A stretch of DNA of 7,127 bases from Burkholderiaceae bacterium (GTDB taxonomy: Bacteria; Pseudomonadota; Gammaproteobacteria; Burkholderiales; Burkholderiaceae). Positions 1 to 6,240 of this stretch are shown piece by piece. Location: positions 1 through 7,127 of the forward strand of contig JASLEM010000544.1 of assembly GCA_030151165.1 (NCBI GenBank). The letters run 5' to 3'. The first letter of the stretch is position 1. Each line of letters begins with the position of its first letter. Under the pieces are notes generated by a model. It saw nothing but the letters and a program-made list of their open reading frames with translations, did no database searches and was not told where the DNA came from. A program made the translations under genes and the position numbers.

Positions 1-506
1 GCGAGCGCGCGCGCGATCTCGAGGCGGCGCTGGTCGCCGTACGACAGCGTGCGCGCCTTGTAGTCGGTGAAGCGGCCGATGCCGACGTAGTCCAGCAGCT
101 CCTGCGAGCGCTGGCGGATCGCCTCTTCCTCGGCCTTGAACGCGGGCGTGCGGAACACGGCGCCGATCAGGCCCGAGCTCGTGCGCACGTGGCGGCCGAC
201 CATCACGTTCTCGATGGCCGTCATCTCGGCGAACAGGCGGATGTTCTGGAAAGTGCGCGCGATGCCGGTCTTGGCGACCTCGTGCACCGCCGTCGGCTGG
301 TACGGCGCGCCGCCCAGCATGAAGCTGCCGGCGTCGGGCGTGTAGAGGCCGGTGATGACGTTGAAGAAGGTGGTCTTGCCGGCGCCGTTGGGGCCGATCA
401 GGCCGTAGACCTGGCCGGCGTCGATCGTGATGCCGACGTCCGACAGCGCCTGCAGGCCGCCGAAGCGCTTGGAGACTCCACTGACCTGGAGAACTGCGTT
501 GCTCAT
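1..506 (-). CDS. livG: Branched-chain amino acid ABC transporter ATP-binding protein LivG (C-terminus cut by window edge)
   Basis: One of the two cytoplasmic ATPases that power high-affinity uptake of leucine, isoleucine and valine (or related amino acids) through the LivH/LivM channel. 168 complete codons are visible and no stop is reached, so the gene continues beyond base 1; LivG proteins are usually about 255 residues. Visible in order: Walker A GPNGAGKT (residues 38-45), Q-loop TFQNIRLF (85-92), and the ABC signature LSYGDQRRLEIARAL (154-168), which is typical of LivG rather than LivF. Walker B, the D-loop and the H-loop lie outside. The ATG at 506 follows livM by 15 nt, with an AAGGGA-like ribosome site just upstream, so it is co-translated with livM and livH. 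The exact substrate is inferred; related transporters also take amides, urea or aromatic-derived acids. Confidence 0.95.
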   Translation of the reverse strand, partial: MSNAVLQVSGVSKRFGGLQALSDVGITIDAGQVYGLIGPNGAGKTTFFNVITGLYTPDAGSFMLGGAPYQPTAVHEVAKTGIARTFQNIRLFAEMTAIENVMVGRHVRTSSGLIGAVFRTPAFKAEEEAIRQRSQELLDYVGIGRFTDYKARTLSYGDQRRLEIARAL

Positions 507-521
507 GGTGCTGGATTCCCT

Positions 522-1616
522 TTACTTGACGGCCGCGGGGGCGGGGGCGGGGGCGGCCTTGCCGTGCTCCGGCGACGGCCAGAGGCCGCGCGGGCGCGAC
601 AGCATCACGCCGATCATCGCGAGCGCGATCAGCAGCTGGCGCAGGATGGCCGAGTCGAGGCGGCCGCCGGACAGCTCCTGCAGCGGGCCGGCCACGTAGC
701 GCAGCACCTCCGGCAGCGCCGACAGCAGCAGCGCGCCGAGCAGCACGCCGGGGATGTGGCCGATGCCGCCGACGACGACCATCGCGACGATCATCACCGA
801 CTCCGCGAGCGAGAACGACTCCGGCGACACGAAGCCCTGGAACGCCGCGAACATCGTGCCCGAGACGCCGCCGAACGTGGCGCCCATGCCGAACGCGAGC
901 AGCTTGAGGTTGCGCGTGTTGATGCCCATCGCCTTGGCCGCGATCTCGTCCTCGCGGATCGCCATCCACGCCCGCCCGATGCGCGAGCGCTCGAGGCGGT
1001 AGCAGATCAGCACCGCGAAGATCACGAGCGCGAGGAACAGGAAGTAGTAGCACGAGACCGAGTGGATCTCGATGCCGAACAGCGTGTGGTCTTGCCCGAG
1101 GTCCAGGCCGAAGAACTTGATCGAGTCGATCGTGTCCAGCCCCTTCGGGCCGTTGGTGATGTTCACCGGCGCGTCGAGGTTGTTCATGAACACGCGGATG
1201 ATCTCGCCGAAGCCGAGCGTGACGATCGCGAGGTAGTCGCCGCGCAGCCGCAGCGTCGGCGCGCCGAGCAGCACGCCGAACGTGCCGGCGACCAGCGCCC
1301 CGAGCGGGATCACGACGTAGATCGGCGCATGCAGGCCGCTCGTGAACGTGTGCTTGAACCAGTCGAAGGTGTCGGTCAGGTGCGGCGACGCGAGCAGGCC
1401 GAACATGTAGGCGCCGACCGCGTAGAACGCGACGTAGCCGAGGTCCAGCAGGCCGGCGTAGCCGACGACGATGTTGAGCCCGAGGGCCAGCATCATGTAC
1501 AGCAGCGCCGAGTCGATGATGCGCACCCAGCCGTTGCCGAAGTACTGCGCGAAGAACGGCAGGATCAGCAGCAGGAGCGCGCCGACGCCGAGGGTGACGA
1601 ACTTGTTCTTCATCAT
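522..1616 (-). CDS. livM: Branched-chain amino acid ABC transporter permease LivM
   Basis: Second inner-membrane permease of the branched-chain amino acid importer; it pairs with LivH to form the channel. The 364-residue protein has about nine hydrophobic segments (near residues 4-24, 36-54, 58-75, 98-118, 126-143, 187-207, 240-260, 273-306 and 325-340). Family motifs seen are GYAGLLDLGYVAFYAVGAY (52-70), LRLRGDYLAIVTLGFGEIIR (122-141), NGPKGL (155-160), and the cytoplasmic ATPase-coupling loop SRIGRAWMAIREDEIAAKAM (211-230). The ATG at 1616 is chosen because AGGAG lies 9 nt upstream (1626-1630); the frame stays open to an ATG at 1658, but that would overlap livH and add 14 unconserved-looking residues. 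A second ATG follows at 1613. The C-terminus ends in a Pro-Ala tail (APAPAPAAVK) encoded by a G/C-rich hexamer repeat. The livH stop is 22 nt upstream and livG starts 15 nt downstream. Confidence 0.96.
   Translation of the reverse strand: MMKNKFVTLGVGALLLLILPFFAQYFGNGWVRIIDSALLYMMLALGLNIVVGYAGLLDLGYVAFYAVGAYMFGLLASPHLTDTFDWFKHTFTSGLHAPIYVVIPLGALVAGTFGVLLGAPTLRLRGDYLAIVTLGFGEIIRVFMNNLDAPVNITNGPKGLDTIDSIKFFGLDLGQDHTLFGIEIHSVSCYYFLFLALVIFAVLICYRLERSRIGRAWMAIREDEIAAKAMGINTRNLKLLAFGMGATFGGVSGTMFAAFQGFVSPESFSLAESVMIVAMVVVGGIGHIPGVLLGALLLSALPEVLRYVAGPLQELSGGRLDSAILRQLLIALAMIGVMLSRPRGLWPSPEHGKAAPAPAPAAVK
535..556. repeat. GCGGGG hexanucleotide tandem repeat inside the 3' end of livM
   Basis: On the plus strand the unit GCGGGG occurs three times in a row (535-540, 541-546, 547-552) and is followed by a partial fourth copy. 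On the coding strand it encodes the alternating Ala-Pro tail of LivM. The plus strand holds three runs of five G (537-541, 543-547, 549-553) plus a GG, so it could form a G-quadruplex on the template strand. Gain or loss of one unit changes the tail by two residues without breaking the frame. Confidence 0.8.
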
Positions 1617-1638
1617 GTGAGTGATCTCCTGGTCGTCT

Positions 1639-2562
1639 TCAGGCGCGGTCCGCGACACGCTCGCCGAGCAGGCCCTTCGGGCGCAGCGTCAGCACGAGGA
1701 TCAGGACGATGAACGCGAAGATGTCCTGGTAGTTCGAGCCGAGCACGCCGCCGGTGAGGTCGCCGATGTAGCCCGAGCCGAACGCCTCGATCAGGCCCAG
1801 CAGCACGCCGCCGACCATCGCGCCGGCGAGGTTGCCGATCCCGCCGAAGACCGCCGCGGTGAACGCTTTCAGGCCGGGCAGGAAGCCCATCGAGAACTGC
1901 GCGGTGCCGTAGTTCGAGGCCCACATCACGCCGGCCAGCGCGGCGAGCGCGGCGCCGATCACGAAGGTGGCGGAGATGATGTTGTCCGGGCGCACGCCCA
2001 TCAGCGCGGCGACGCGCGGGTTCTCCGCGGTGGCGCGCATCGCGCGGCCGAGGCGGGTCTTGTTGACGAGCCACATCAGGCCGAACAGCGTCAGGGCGGT
2101 CACGACCAGGATCGTGATCTGCGTGAAGTTGGTGACGGCGCCGCCGATGAAGATCGGGTCGCGCGGCAGCAGCGTCGGGTACGAGTGGTAGTTCGGCTTC
2201 CAGATGATCATCGCCAGCGTCTGCAGCAGCAGGCTCATGCCCATCGCGGTGATCAGCGGCGCCAGCCGCGGCGCGTTGCGCAGCGGCCGGTAGGCGATCT
2301 TCTCGATCGAGAAGTTCAGCACCGAGCACACGACGACCGCGCACAGCAGCGAGATCAGCAGCAGCAGCCAGCCCGGCAGCCCCGCGTTGGCCAGCAGCAC
2401 GGTGACCGACCAGCTGGTGAGCGCGCCCACCATCAGCACCTCTCCGTGGGCGAAGTTGATCAGGTTGACGATGCCGTACACCATCGTGTAGCCGAGTGCC
2501 ACGAGCGCATACATGCTCCCGAGCACCAGGCCGTTGATGATCTGCTGAATAAAGGTGTCCAT
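1639..2562 (-). CDS. livH: Branched-chain amino acid ABC transporter permease LivH
   Basis: First inner-membrane permease of the importer and first gene of the visible liv operon. The protein has 307 residues, the normal length for LivH. It opens with MDTFIQQIINGLVLGSMYAL, then GYTMVYGIVNLINFAHGE (24-41), the hallmark of this permease family. The cytoplasmic coupling loop is LGRAMRATAENPRVAALMGV (171-190), followed by GLKAFTAAVFGGIGNLAGAM (230-249) and the C-terminal LRPKGLLGE (293-301). About eight hydrophobic helices are spread through the rest. The ATG at 2562 is supported by AGGAG 8 nt upstream (2571-2575) and by the conserved N-terminus. The same frame is open upstream to 2787, but those 75 codons are Arg/Gly/Pro-rich and look non-coding. 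The partner binding protein is not in the window. Confidence 0.97.
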   Translation of the reverse strand: MDTFIQQIINGLVLGSMYALVALGYTMVYGIVNLINFAHGEVLMVGALTSWSVTVLLANAGLPGWLLLLISLLCAVVVCSVLNFSIEKIAYRPLRNAPRLAPLITAMGMSLLLQTLAMIIWKPNYHSYPTLLPRDPIFIGGAVTNFTQITILVVTALTLFGLMWLVNKTRLGRAMRATAENPRVAALMGVRPDNIISATFVIGAALAALAGVMWASNYGTAQFSMGFLPGLKAFTAAVFGGIGNLAGAMVGGVLLGLIEAFGSGYIGDLTGGVLGSNYQDIFAFIVLILVLTLRPKGLLGERVADRA

Positions 2563-2622
2563 CAGGGGGTCTCCTGGTCGTGATCGCCGCGCGCCACCCG
2601 CAGGGAAGGCGCGGCTCCATGA

Positions 2623-2644
2623 GCCCGGCCTTGCGGCGCCGGGC
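2623..2644 (-). other. GC-rich hairpin in the livH leader
   Basis: A perfect 7-bp stem, GCCCGGC (2623-2629) with GCCGGGC (2638-2644), and an 8-nt loop. It sits about 60 nt upstream of the livH start, between the candidate promoter and the ribosome site. No T-run follows on either strand, so it is not a classical terminator. It may simply reflect the high GC content, or may structure the leader mRNA. Confidence 0.35.
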
Positions 2645-2762
2645 CCGTCGACGCGCTGGCTGGAAGCCGCGTGCGACACGGGCGGTGTTGCAAGAACCCG
2701 GCCACCGGCGCGAACGATGTCACGCCGTCGACAAGGCCTCGTCACCCCCACTCGTTGGCGGG

Positions 2763-2793
2763 ATTCTAGGAGTCCGCCAGCGCGCAAGCGGAC
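2763..2793 (-). promoter_or_regulatory. Candidate livH promoter -10 element with adjoining inverted repeat
   Basis: On the minus strand TAGAAT (2763-2768) matches the sigma-70 -10 consensus at five of six positions. No good -35 hexamer lies 16-18 nt upstream. Instead the spacer and -35 zone are occupied by a perfect inverted repeat, GTCCGC (2772-2777) with GCGGAC (2788-2793), separated by 10 nt. A weak -35 combined with a dyad is what a regulator-dependent promoter would look like. The predicted start site would give a leader of about 190 nt before livH. This is pattern-based only; the regulator is unknown. Confidence 0.3.
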
Positions 2794-2932
2794 GGACTTA
2801 CCCGCGTGAAACCGAACGACCCACTATTCACGACTCGGAGGAACGTGCTTTCTTCGCCTGGGCGCCGGGTCGACGCCGTTGACCGAACGCCCGCGCTCCG
2901 GCCGCGCGTCACGCCGGGCACGCGGCGCGCCT

Positions 2933-2963
2933 TGCGCAGGTGCGCAGGCACCGCCGAGGTGCC
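2933..2963. repeat. Tandem TGCGCAGG repeat with two overlapping hairpins upstream of rarA
   Basis: TGCGCAGG occurs twice head to tail (2933-2940, 2941-2948). The segment GGTGC (2939-2943) can pair with GCACC (2948-2952). Alternatively GGCACC (2947-2952) can pair with GGTGCC (2958-2963) across a 5-nt loop. The two stems share an arm and exclude each other. The element ends about 30 nt upstream of the rarA -10-like hexamer, so a role as an operator is possible but unproven. Confidence 0.4.
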
Positions 2964-2993
2964 CCGGCGCGCCGGCATGCCCCGTGCCTCATC

Positions 2994-2999
2994 TAAGAT
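2994..2999 (+). promoter_or_regulatory. Candidate rarA -10 element
   Basis: TAAGAT matches TATAAT at four of six positions and lies 20 nt before the rarA ATG. It would give a very short leader of about 14 nt. This fits the lack of a strong ribosome site, since only a weak GCAGAG is seen at 3004-3009. It forms the right side of a short palindrome, CATCTAAGATG (2990-3000). The -35 region is poor (CCGGCA at 2972-2977, 16-nt spacer), so support is weak. Confidence 0.3.
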
Positions 3000-3019
3000 G
3001 CCTGCAGAGACGCGACCCC

Positions 3020-4327
3020 ATGGACCTGTTCACCACCGCCCCGAAACCCCCGCTGGCCGAACTCGTGCGGCCCCAGGCCGTCAGCGAGGTGGTGGGCCAG
3101 TCCCACCTGCTCGGCCCGGGCAAGCCGCTGCGGCTCGCCTTCGACGCCAAGAAGCTGCATTCCTTCATCCTGTGGGGGCCGCCCGGGGTCGGCAAGACGA
3201 CGCTGGGCCGGCTCGCCGCCAGCGTGACCAACAGCCAGTTCATCGCGATCTCCGCCGTGCTCGCCGGCGTCAAGGACATCCGCGAGGCAATCGACAAGGC
3301 CCAGGGCACGCTCGATCGCAGCGGCCGGCCGACGGTGCTGTTCGTCGACGAGATCCACCGCTTCAACAAGTCCCAGCAGGACGCGCTGCTGCCGCACGTC
3401 GAGTCCGGACTGCTGACGCTGATCGGCGGCACGACCGAGCATCCGGGCCTGGAGGTCAACAACGCGCTGCTGTCGCGGGCGCAGGTCTACACGCTGCAGC
3501 CGCTGTCGGACGACGAGATGGAGCAGCTCTACGCGCGCGCGCTGCCGCACCTGCAGGGCGTCACGCTGGATGCCGACGCGCGCGCCCTGTTGAAGGGCTT
3601 CGCCGACGGCGACGGGCGGCGCTTCCTGAACCTGGTGGAGCAGGTGTCGACCGCGGCCGCCGGCGCGGGGGTCGAGGTCGTGACGGGCGAGTTCGCGAAG
3701 TCGTCGACGAGCCCGTCGCTGCGGCGCTTCGACAAGGCGGGCGACCAGCTCTATTGGCAGTTGTCGGCGTTCCACAAGTCGCTGCGCGGCTCGCAGCCCG
3801 ACGCGGCGCTCTACTGGATGGCGCGCATGCTCGATGGCGGCGGCGACGCGCGCCACGTCATCCGCCGCATGCTCGCGATGGCCAGCGAGGACATCGGCAA
3901 CGCCGACCCGCGCGCCCTGCAACTGGCGCTGAACGCGGCCGAGGCGTACGACCGCCTGGGCGCGCCGGAAGGCGAGCTCGCGCTCGCGCAGGCCGTCACC
4001 TACCTCGCGATGGCCCCCAAGTCCAACGCCAGCTACCTCGCATGGAACCAGGCCAAGGAGTTCGTGCGCAAGGACGGCTCGCGCGGCGTGCCCGTCCACC
4101 TGCGCAACGCGCCGGCCAAGCTCATGAAGGAGATGGGCTACGGCGAGGCCTACCGCTACGCCCACGACGAGCCCGACGCGTACGCGGCAGGGCAGCGCTA
4201 CTTCCCGGACGATGTCGAGACGCAGCGCTGGTACCAGCCGGTCAACCGCGGCCTCGAGGCGAAGATCGCCGAGAAGCTGGGCTGGCTGCGCTCGCTGGAC
4301 GACGCGGCCTGGGACGCCGGCCAGTAG
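3020..4327 (+). CDS. rarA: Replication-associated recombination protein A (RarA/MgsA), AAA+ ATPase
   Basis: Cytoplasmic AAA+ ATPase of the RarA/Mgs1/WRNIP1 family, related to clamp-loader subunits and RuvB, acting at stalled replication forks and on single-stranded DNA ends. The length of 435 residues is close to the 447 of E. coli RarA. Visible in order: VVGQSHLLGPGKPLR near residues 24-38, Walker A GPPGVGKT (53-60), Walker B LFVDEIHRFNK (107-117), the sensor-1 region (134-153) ending in arginine-finger motif LLSR, sensor-2 GDGRRFLNLVE (197-207), and the C-terminal oligomerisation domain with MASEDIGNADPRALQ (287-301) and LAMAPKSNASYLAWNQA (329-345). The sensor-1 segment reads GGTTEHPGLE, where the family normally has GATTENPSFE. 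The ATG at 3020 matches the family N-terminus (MDLF...PLAELVRP); the frame is open further upstream, but that part looks non-coding. The next gene, cheW, is 180 nt downstream with no clear terminator between. Confidence 0.96.
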   Translation: MDLFTTAPKPPLAELVRPQAVSEVVGQSHLLGPGKPLRLAFDAKKLHSFILWGPPGVGKTTLGRLAASVTNSQFIAISAVLAGVKDIREAIDKAQGTLDRSGRPTVLFVDEIHRFNKSQQDALLPHVESGLLTLIGGTTEHPGLEVNNALLSRAQVYTLQPLSDDEMEQLYARALPHLQGVTLDADARALLKGFADGDGRRFLNLVEQVSTAAAGAGVEVVTGEFAKSSTSPSLRRFDKAGDQLYWQLSAFHKSLRGSQPDAALYWMARMLDGGGDARHVIRRMLAMASEDIGNADPRALQLALNAAEAYDRLGAPEGELALAQAVTYLAMAPKSNASYLAWNQAKEFVRKDGSRGVPVHLRNAPAKLMKEMGYGEAYRYAHDEPDAYAAGQRYFPDDVETQRWYQPVNRGLEAKIAEKLGWLRSLDDAAWDAGQ

Positions 4328-4507
4328 CCGCGCGTCGCGCTCCCGGCCCGCTCATCCTTCGAATTGGCGGGGCGGCGGCCGGCTTATCGAGGCATCCGGC
4401 GGGCCGGCGTCGGCCCACACTGCAGGGCATCGACACGACCCGCGAATCCCGACCTGGGTCGACCTTCCGCCGACCCGACGAGATTTCTTGCAAGGAGCCT
4501 TTTGCCC
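4328..4507 (+). other. rarA-cheW spacer with two potential stem-loops
   Basis: This 180-bp spacer holds two simple hairpins. The first pairs GGGCCG (4401-4406) with CGGCCC (4411-4416) over a 4-nt loop. The second pairs GGGTCG (4456-4461) with CGACCC (4471-4476) over 9 nt and lies 15 nt upstream of the cheW ribosome site AAGGAG (4492-4497). Neither has a T-run. I searched for a flagellar sigma-28 promoter (TAAA and GCCGATAA boxes) and a sigma-54 promoter on the plus strand and found neither. cheW may be read through from rarA or use a weak promoter I cannot define. Confidence 0.4.
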
Positions 4508-5032
4508 ATGAGCGCCACCACCGCCTCCGAACACCGCGCCGCCGCGAACGCCGTCCTGCACGGCAGCGCCCGCGAATACCTGTCGTTCAAGCTCGGCGCC
4601 GAGGAATACGGCATCGACATCCTGAAAGTCCAGGAAATCCGCGGCTACGAGAACCCGACGCGGATCGCCAACGCGGCCCACTTCATCAAGGGCGTCGTGA
4701 ACCTGCGCGGTGTGATCGTCCCGATCGTCGACATGCGCCTGCGCTTCGGCCTGGCCGACGTGCAGTACAACAGCTTCACCGTCGTCATCATCCTGAACAT
4801 CGCCAACCGCACGGTCGGCATGGTGGTGGACTCGGTCTCCGACGTGCTGGAGCTCGGCGGCGACTCGATCAAGCCGGCCCCGGAGTTCAACGGCGCGATC
4901 GACGCGGCCTACATCACCGGCCTGGGCACGATCAAGACCGGCGACGCCGAGCGCATGCTGATCCTGATGGACATCGAACAGATGATGACCGCGGCCGACA
5001 TGGGCCTGATGGACGACGCGATCACCCATTGA
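4508..5032 (+). CDS. cheW: Chemotaxis coupling protein CheW
   Basis: Cytoplasmic scaffold that links methyl-accepting chemoreceptors to the histidine kinase CheA. The 174-residue protein is a single CheW domain after about 22 flexible residues. Diagnostic stretches are EYLSFKLGAEEYGIDILKVQ (23-42), EIRGYENPTRIANA (43-56), and IKGVVNLRGVIVPIVDMRLR (60-79), which includes the NLRG motif whose Arg matters for receptor/CheA contacts. Later come VGMVVDSVSDVLEL (103-116), ITGLGTIKTGDAERMLILMD (136-155) and a final helix. The ATG at 4508 is chosen because AAGGAG lies 10 nt upstream (4492-4497); an upstream open extension is Arg/Pro-rich and unlike CheW. No cheA, receptor, cheR/cheB or flagellar gene is near, so this is a solitary cheW. 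It may serve a chemosensory array encoded elsewhere, or a dedicated receptor. A strong terminator follows. Confidence 0.96.
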   Translation: MSATTASEHRAAANAVLHGSAREYLSFKLGAEEYGIDILKVQEIRGYENPTRIANAAHFIKGVVNLRGVIVPIVDMRLRFGLADVQYNSFTVVIILNIANRTVGMVVDSVSDVLELGGDSIKPAPEFNGAIDAAYITGLGTIKTGDAERMLILMDIEQMMTAADMGLMDDAITH

Positions 5033-5080
5033 AGAATGCGTGACCCGGGGCGAGCGACAGGGGCGACCTCACCGCACCTG

Positions 5081-5097
5081 GATCCCGGGATCGATCC
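5081..5097. repeat. Two overlapping palindromes downstream of cheW
   Basis: GATCCCGGGATC (5081-5092) is a perfect 12-bp palindrome and overlaps a second one, GGATCGATCC (5088-5097). They lie 48 nt after the cheW stop and just before the terminator. Three GATC sites fall within 16 bp. They may be chance in GC-rich DNA; no binding protein can be named. Confidence 0.5.
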
Positions 5098-5110
5098 TCG
5101 AAGAAGATTG

Positions 5111-5147
5111 AAGGCCGCGACGGGCAACCGGGCGGCCTTGTTTCTTT
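5111..5147 (+). terminator. Rho-independent terminator after cheW, possibly bidirectional
   Basis: A perfect 8-bp stem pairs AAGGCCGC (5111-5118) with GCGGCCTT (5132-5139) over a 13-nt loop, followed by GTTTCTTT on the plus strand. It starts 78 nt after the cheW stop and lies between convergent genes. On the minus strand the stem is followed by CAATCTTCTTCG, a weaker T-rich stretch, so it could also stop transcripts of the exported-protein gene that ends at 5177. Confidence 0.85.
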
Positions 5148-5176
5148 GGGGCGATGCGATGTCTCGCCGCTGGCGG

Positions 5177-6208
5177 TCAGTTCAACCAGCCGAGCAGCGT
5201 CGCGACGTCGTAGCTCAGGCCGAAACGCCAGCTCTGCGAGCGTCCGCCCTGCGTGACGGCGCCGGTGGCCGCGTCGACCCGGTCGTTCTTCGACCAGAAG
5301 TGCCCGACGAAGAGCACGAGGCCGCCGCTGATGTCGCCCTGGCTGGTGCTGTCGGACTTCGCATCGGGCAACTGGAACACGCCGTCGACGAGCCGGTAGC
5401 CAACGCCCGCGCCGATGGAGTCGAACGGGTTCTTCGTCGGCGACAGCATCAGCTTGAAGACCGTGCGCCGCCCCGAGAACTGCGGGTAGCGCTCGAGGAC
5501 GTCGCCCACCATGTAGTTGAAGCCGACGTAGAACTGCTGCGGCTTGTCGCGCTGGACGACGGTCTTGCTGGCGGCGTCGTACTTGAGCTCCTTCACGCCG
5601 CGCACGATCGCGTCGCCGGTGATGAACCAGTGCTCCTCGGGGCCGGTGACGAGCGGCTGGCTCGCCTTCACGTCCGCCTCGGCCTTGCTCGCGACCGCCA
5701 GGGTCGCGGTCGCGCGCTCGAGCTTCAGGACGTACTGGAACCGCACGACGCACACGTGCGGCGGCGGGGGCGACGCCGCGGCTGCCGCAGGAACGGCCGC
5801 AGGCGCGAAGTGCGACGTGATCGCCGTGACGATCTCCGACACCTCCTTGGCGATCAGCGTCTTGCGCGCGACCTCGCTACCCGTCAGCGTGACGTCGGAA
5901 GTGGCGGCATCGGCGCAATCGCCGCGATGGCTCTCCACGTAGACGTAGTCGACCTCGATGGTCGTGCCGCGCGTCGCCTCCAGGCGGTCGTTGCCGCAGA
6001 CCGGGATCGAGCCGCGGAGCGGATCGACGTGGGCGTGCGATCCGGTGCAGAAGAACTGCAGCTGGTCGCCCTCGGTCATGCCGATGTCCTTCTGCTGCAG
6101 CGGCAGGCTGGACGCGTAGAACGTCGGCGGCCCGGGCGGCGCGGCGGCCGACGCGTGCAACGCCACGGCGAGCCCCAGCAGTGCGCCGCAGATCAGTCGG
6201 ATCCTCAT
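5177..6208 (-). CDS. Exported protein of unknown function (343 residues)
   Basis: I do not recognise this protein. It begins with a clear Sec signal peptide: MRIR, a hydrophobic core to about residue 17, and a likely cleavage after HASA (about 21). The mature protein is about 320 residues. The N-terminal half (24-134) has three Cys (54, 71, 98). A low-complexity Ala/Pro linker (135-150) leads to a fourth Cys (153) and a second half with many alternating, aromatic-rich strands: QFYVGFNYMVGDV (225-237), TVFKLMLSP (249-257), IGAGVGYRLV (265-274), GLVLFVGHFW (296-305) and WRFGLSYDVATLLGWLN (327-343). These resemble outer-membrane beta-hairpins, although the last residue is Asn rather than the usual Phe/Tyr. 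The protein could therefore be periplasmic or attached to the outer membrane. The ATG at 6208 has GGGGAG 6 nt upstream and a candidate promoter 33 nt upstream. It lies 98 nt downstream of lolA on the same strand. Reality as a gene is well supported; function is not. Confidence 0.85.
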   Translation of the reverse strand: MRIRLICGALLGLAVALHASAAAPPGPPTFYASSLPLQQKDIGMTEGDQLQFFCTGSHAHVDPLRGSIPVCGNDRLEATRGTTIEVDYVYVESHRGDCADAATSDVTLTGSEVARKTLIAKEVSEIVTAITSHFAPAAVPAAAAASPPPPHVCVVRFQYVLKLERATATLAVASKAEADVKASQPLVTGPEEHWFITGDAIVRGVKELKYDAASKTVVQRDKPQQFYVGFNYMVGDVLERYPQFSGRRTVFKLMLSPTKNPFDSIGAGVGYRLVDGVFQLPDAKSDSTSQGDISGGLVLFVGHFWSKNDRVDAATGAVTQGGRSQSWRFGLSYDVATLLGWLN

Positions 6209-6240
6209 GTCGTTCTCCCCGCGATGTCATCGGAGACACG

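Larger units (their letters stand above)
2563..3019. other. 457-bp divergent intergenic region between livH and rarA
   Basis: No convincing gene is present. All short reading frames here are Arg/Pro/Gly-rich, without a recognisable domain or a good ribosome site. The part next to livH would be its roughly 200-nt leader and contains a GC-rich hairpin. I looked for an Ile/Leu/Val-rich leader peptide and saw none. The middle (about 2763-2860) is less GC-rich than its surroundings and is the likely promoter zone for livH. The part next to rarA holds a tandem 8-mer, two mutually exclusive hairpins and a -10-like element. No tRNA-like fold or insertion-sequence end was seen. Confidence 0.7.

Noticed and set aside
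189..1712. Long plus-strand open frame (507 codons) opposite livG and livM
   Set aside because: Its translation is a monotone of Arg, Ala, Asp, Glu, His and Gln with no domain. This is the usual antisense shadow of GC-rich genes with third-position G/C bias; the minus strand encodes clear LivG and LivM.
1621..2583. Plus-strand open frame (320 codons) opposite livH
   Set aside because: It has the same Arg/Gln/His-rich shadow composition, and livH on the minus strand is unmistakable.
2563..2787. N-terminal extension of livH (75 codons) or a leader peptide
   Set aside because: The extension looks non-coding, has no Ile/Leu/Val cluster, and the internal start at 2562 has a good AGGAG site.
2879..3019. 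N-terminal extension of rarA (47 codons)
   Set aside because: The extension is Arg/Pro/Cys-rich and unlike RarA, while the ATG at 3020 gives the family N-terminus and length.
4328..4507. Sigma-28 or sigma-54 promoter for cheW
   Set aside because: No TAAA/GCCGATAA pair and no GG-N10-GC with a TTGC box was found on the plus strand; the nearest match to a sigma-28 -10 box points the wrong way.
2806..5043. Plus-strand open frame of 745 codons spanning rarA and cheW
   Set aside because: It is a different frame over two well-recognised genes, Arg/Ala/Pro-rich throughout, with no motif.
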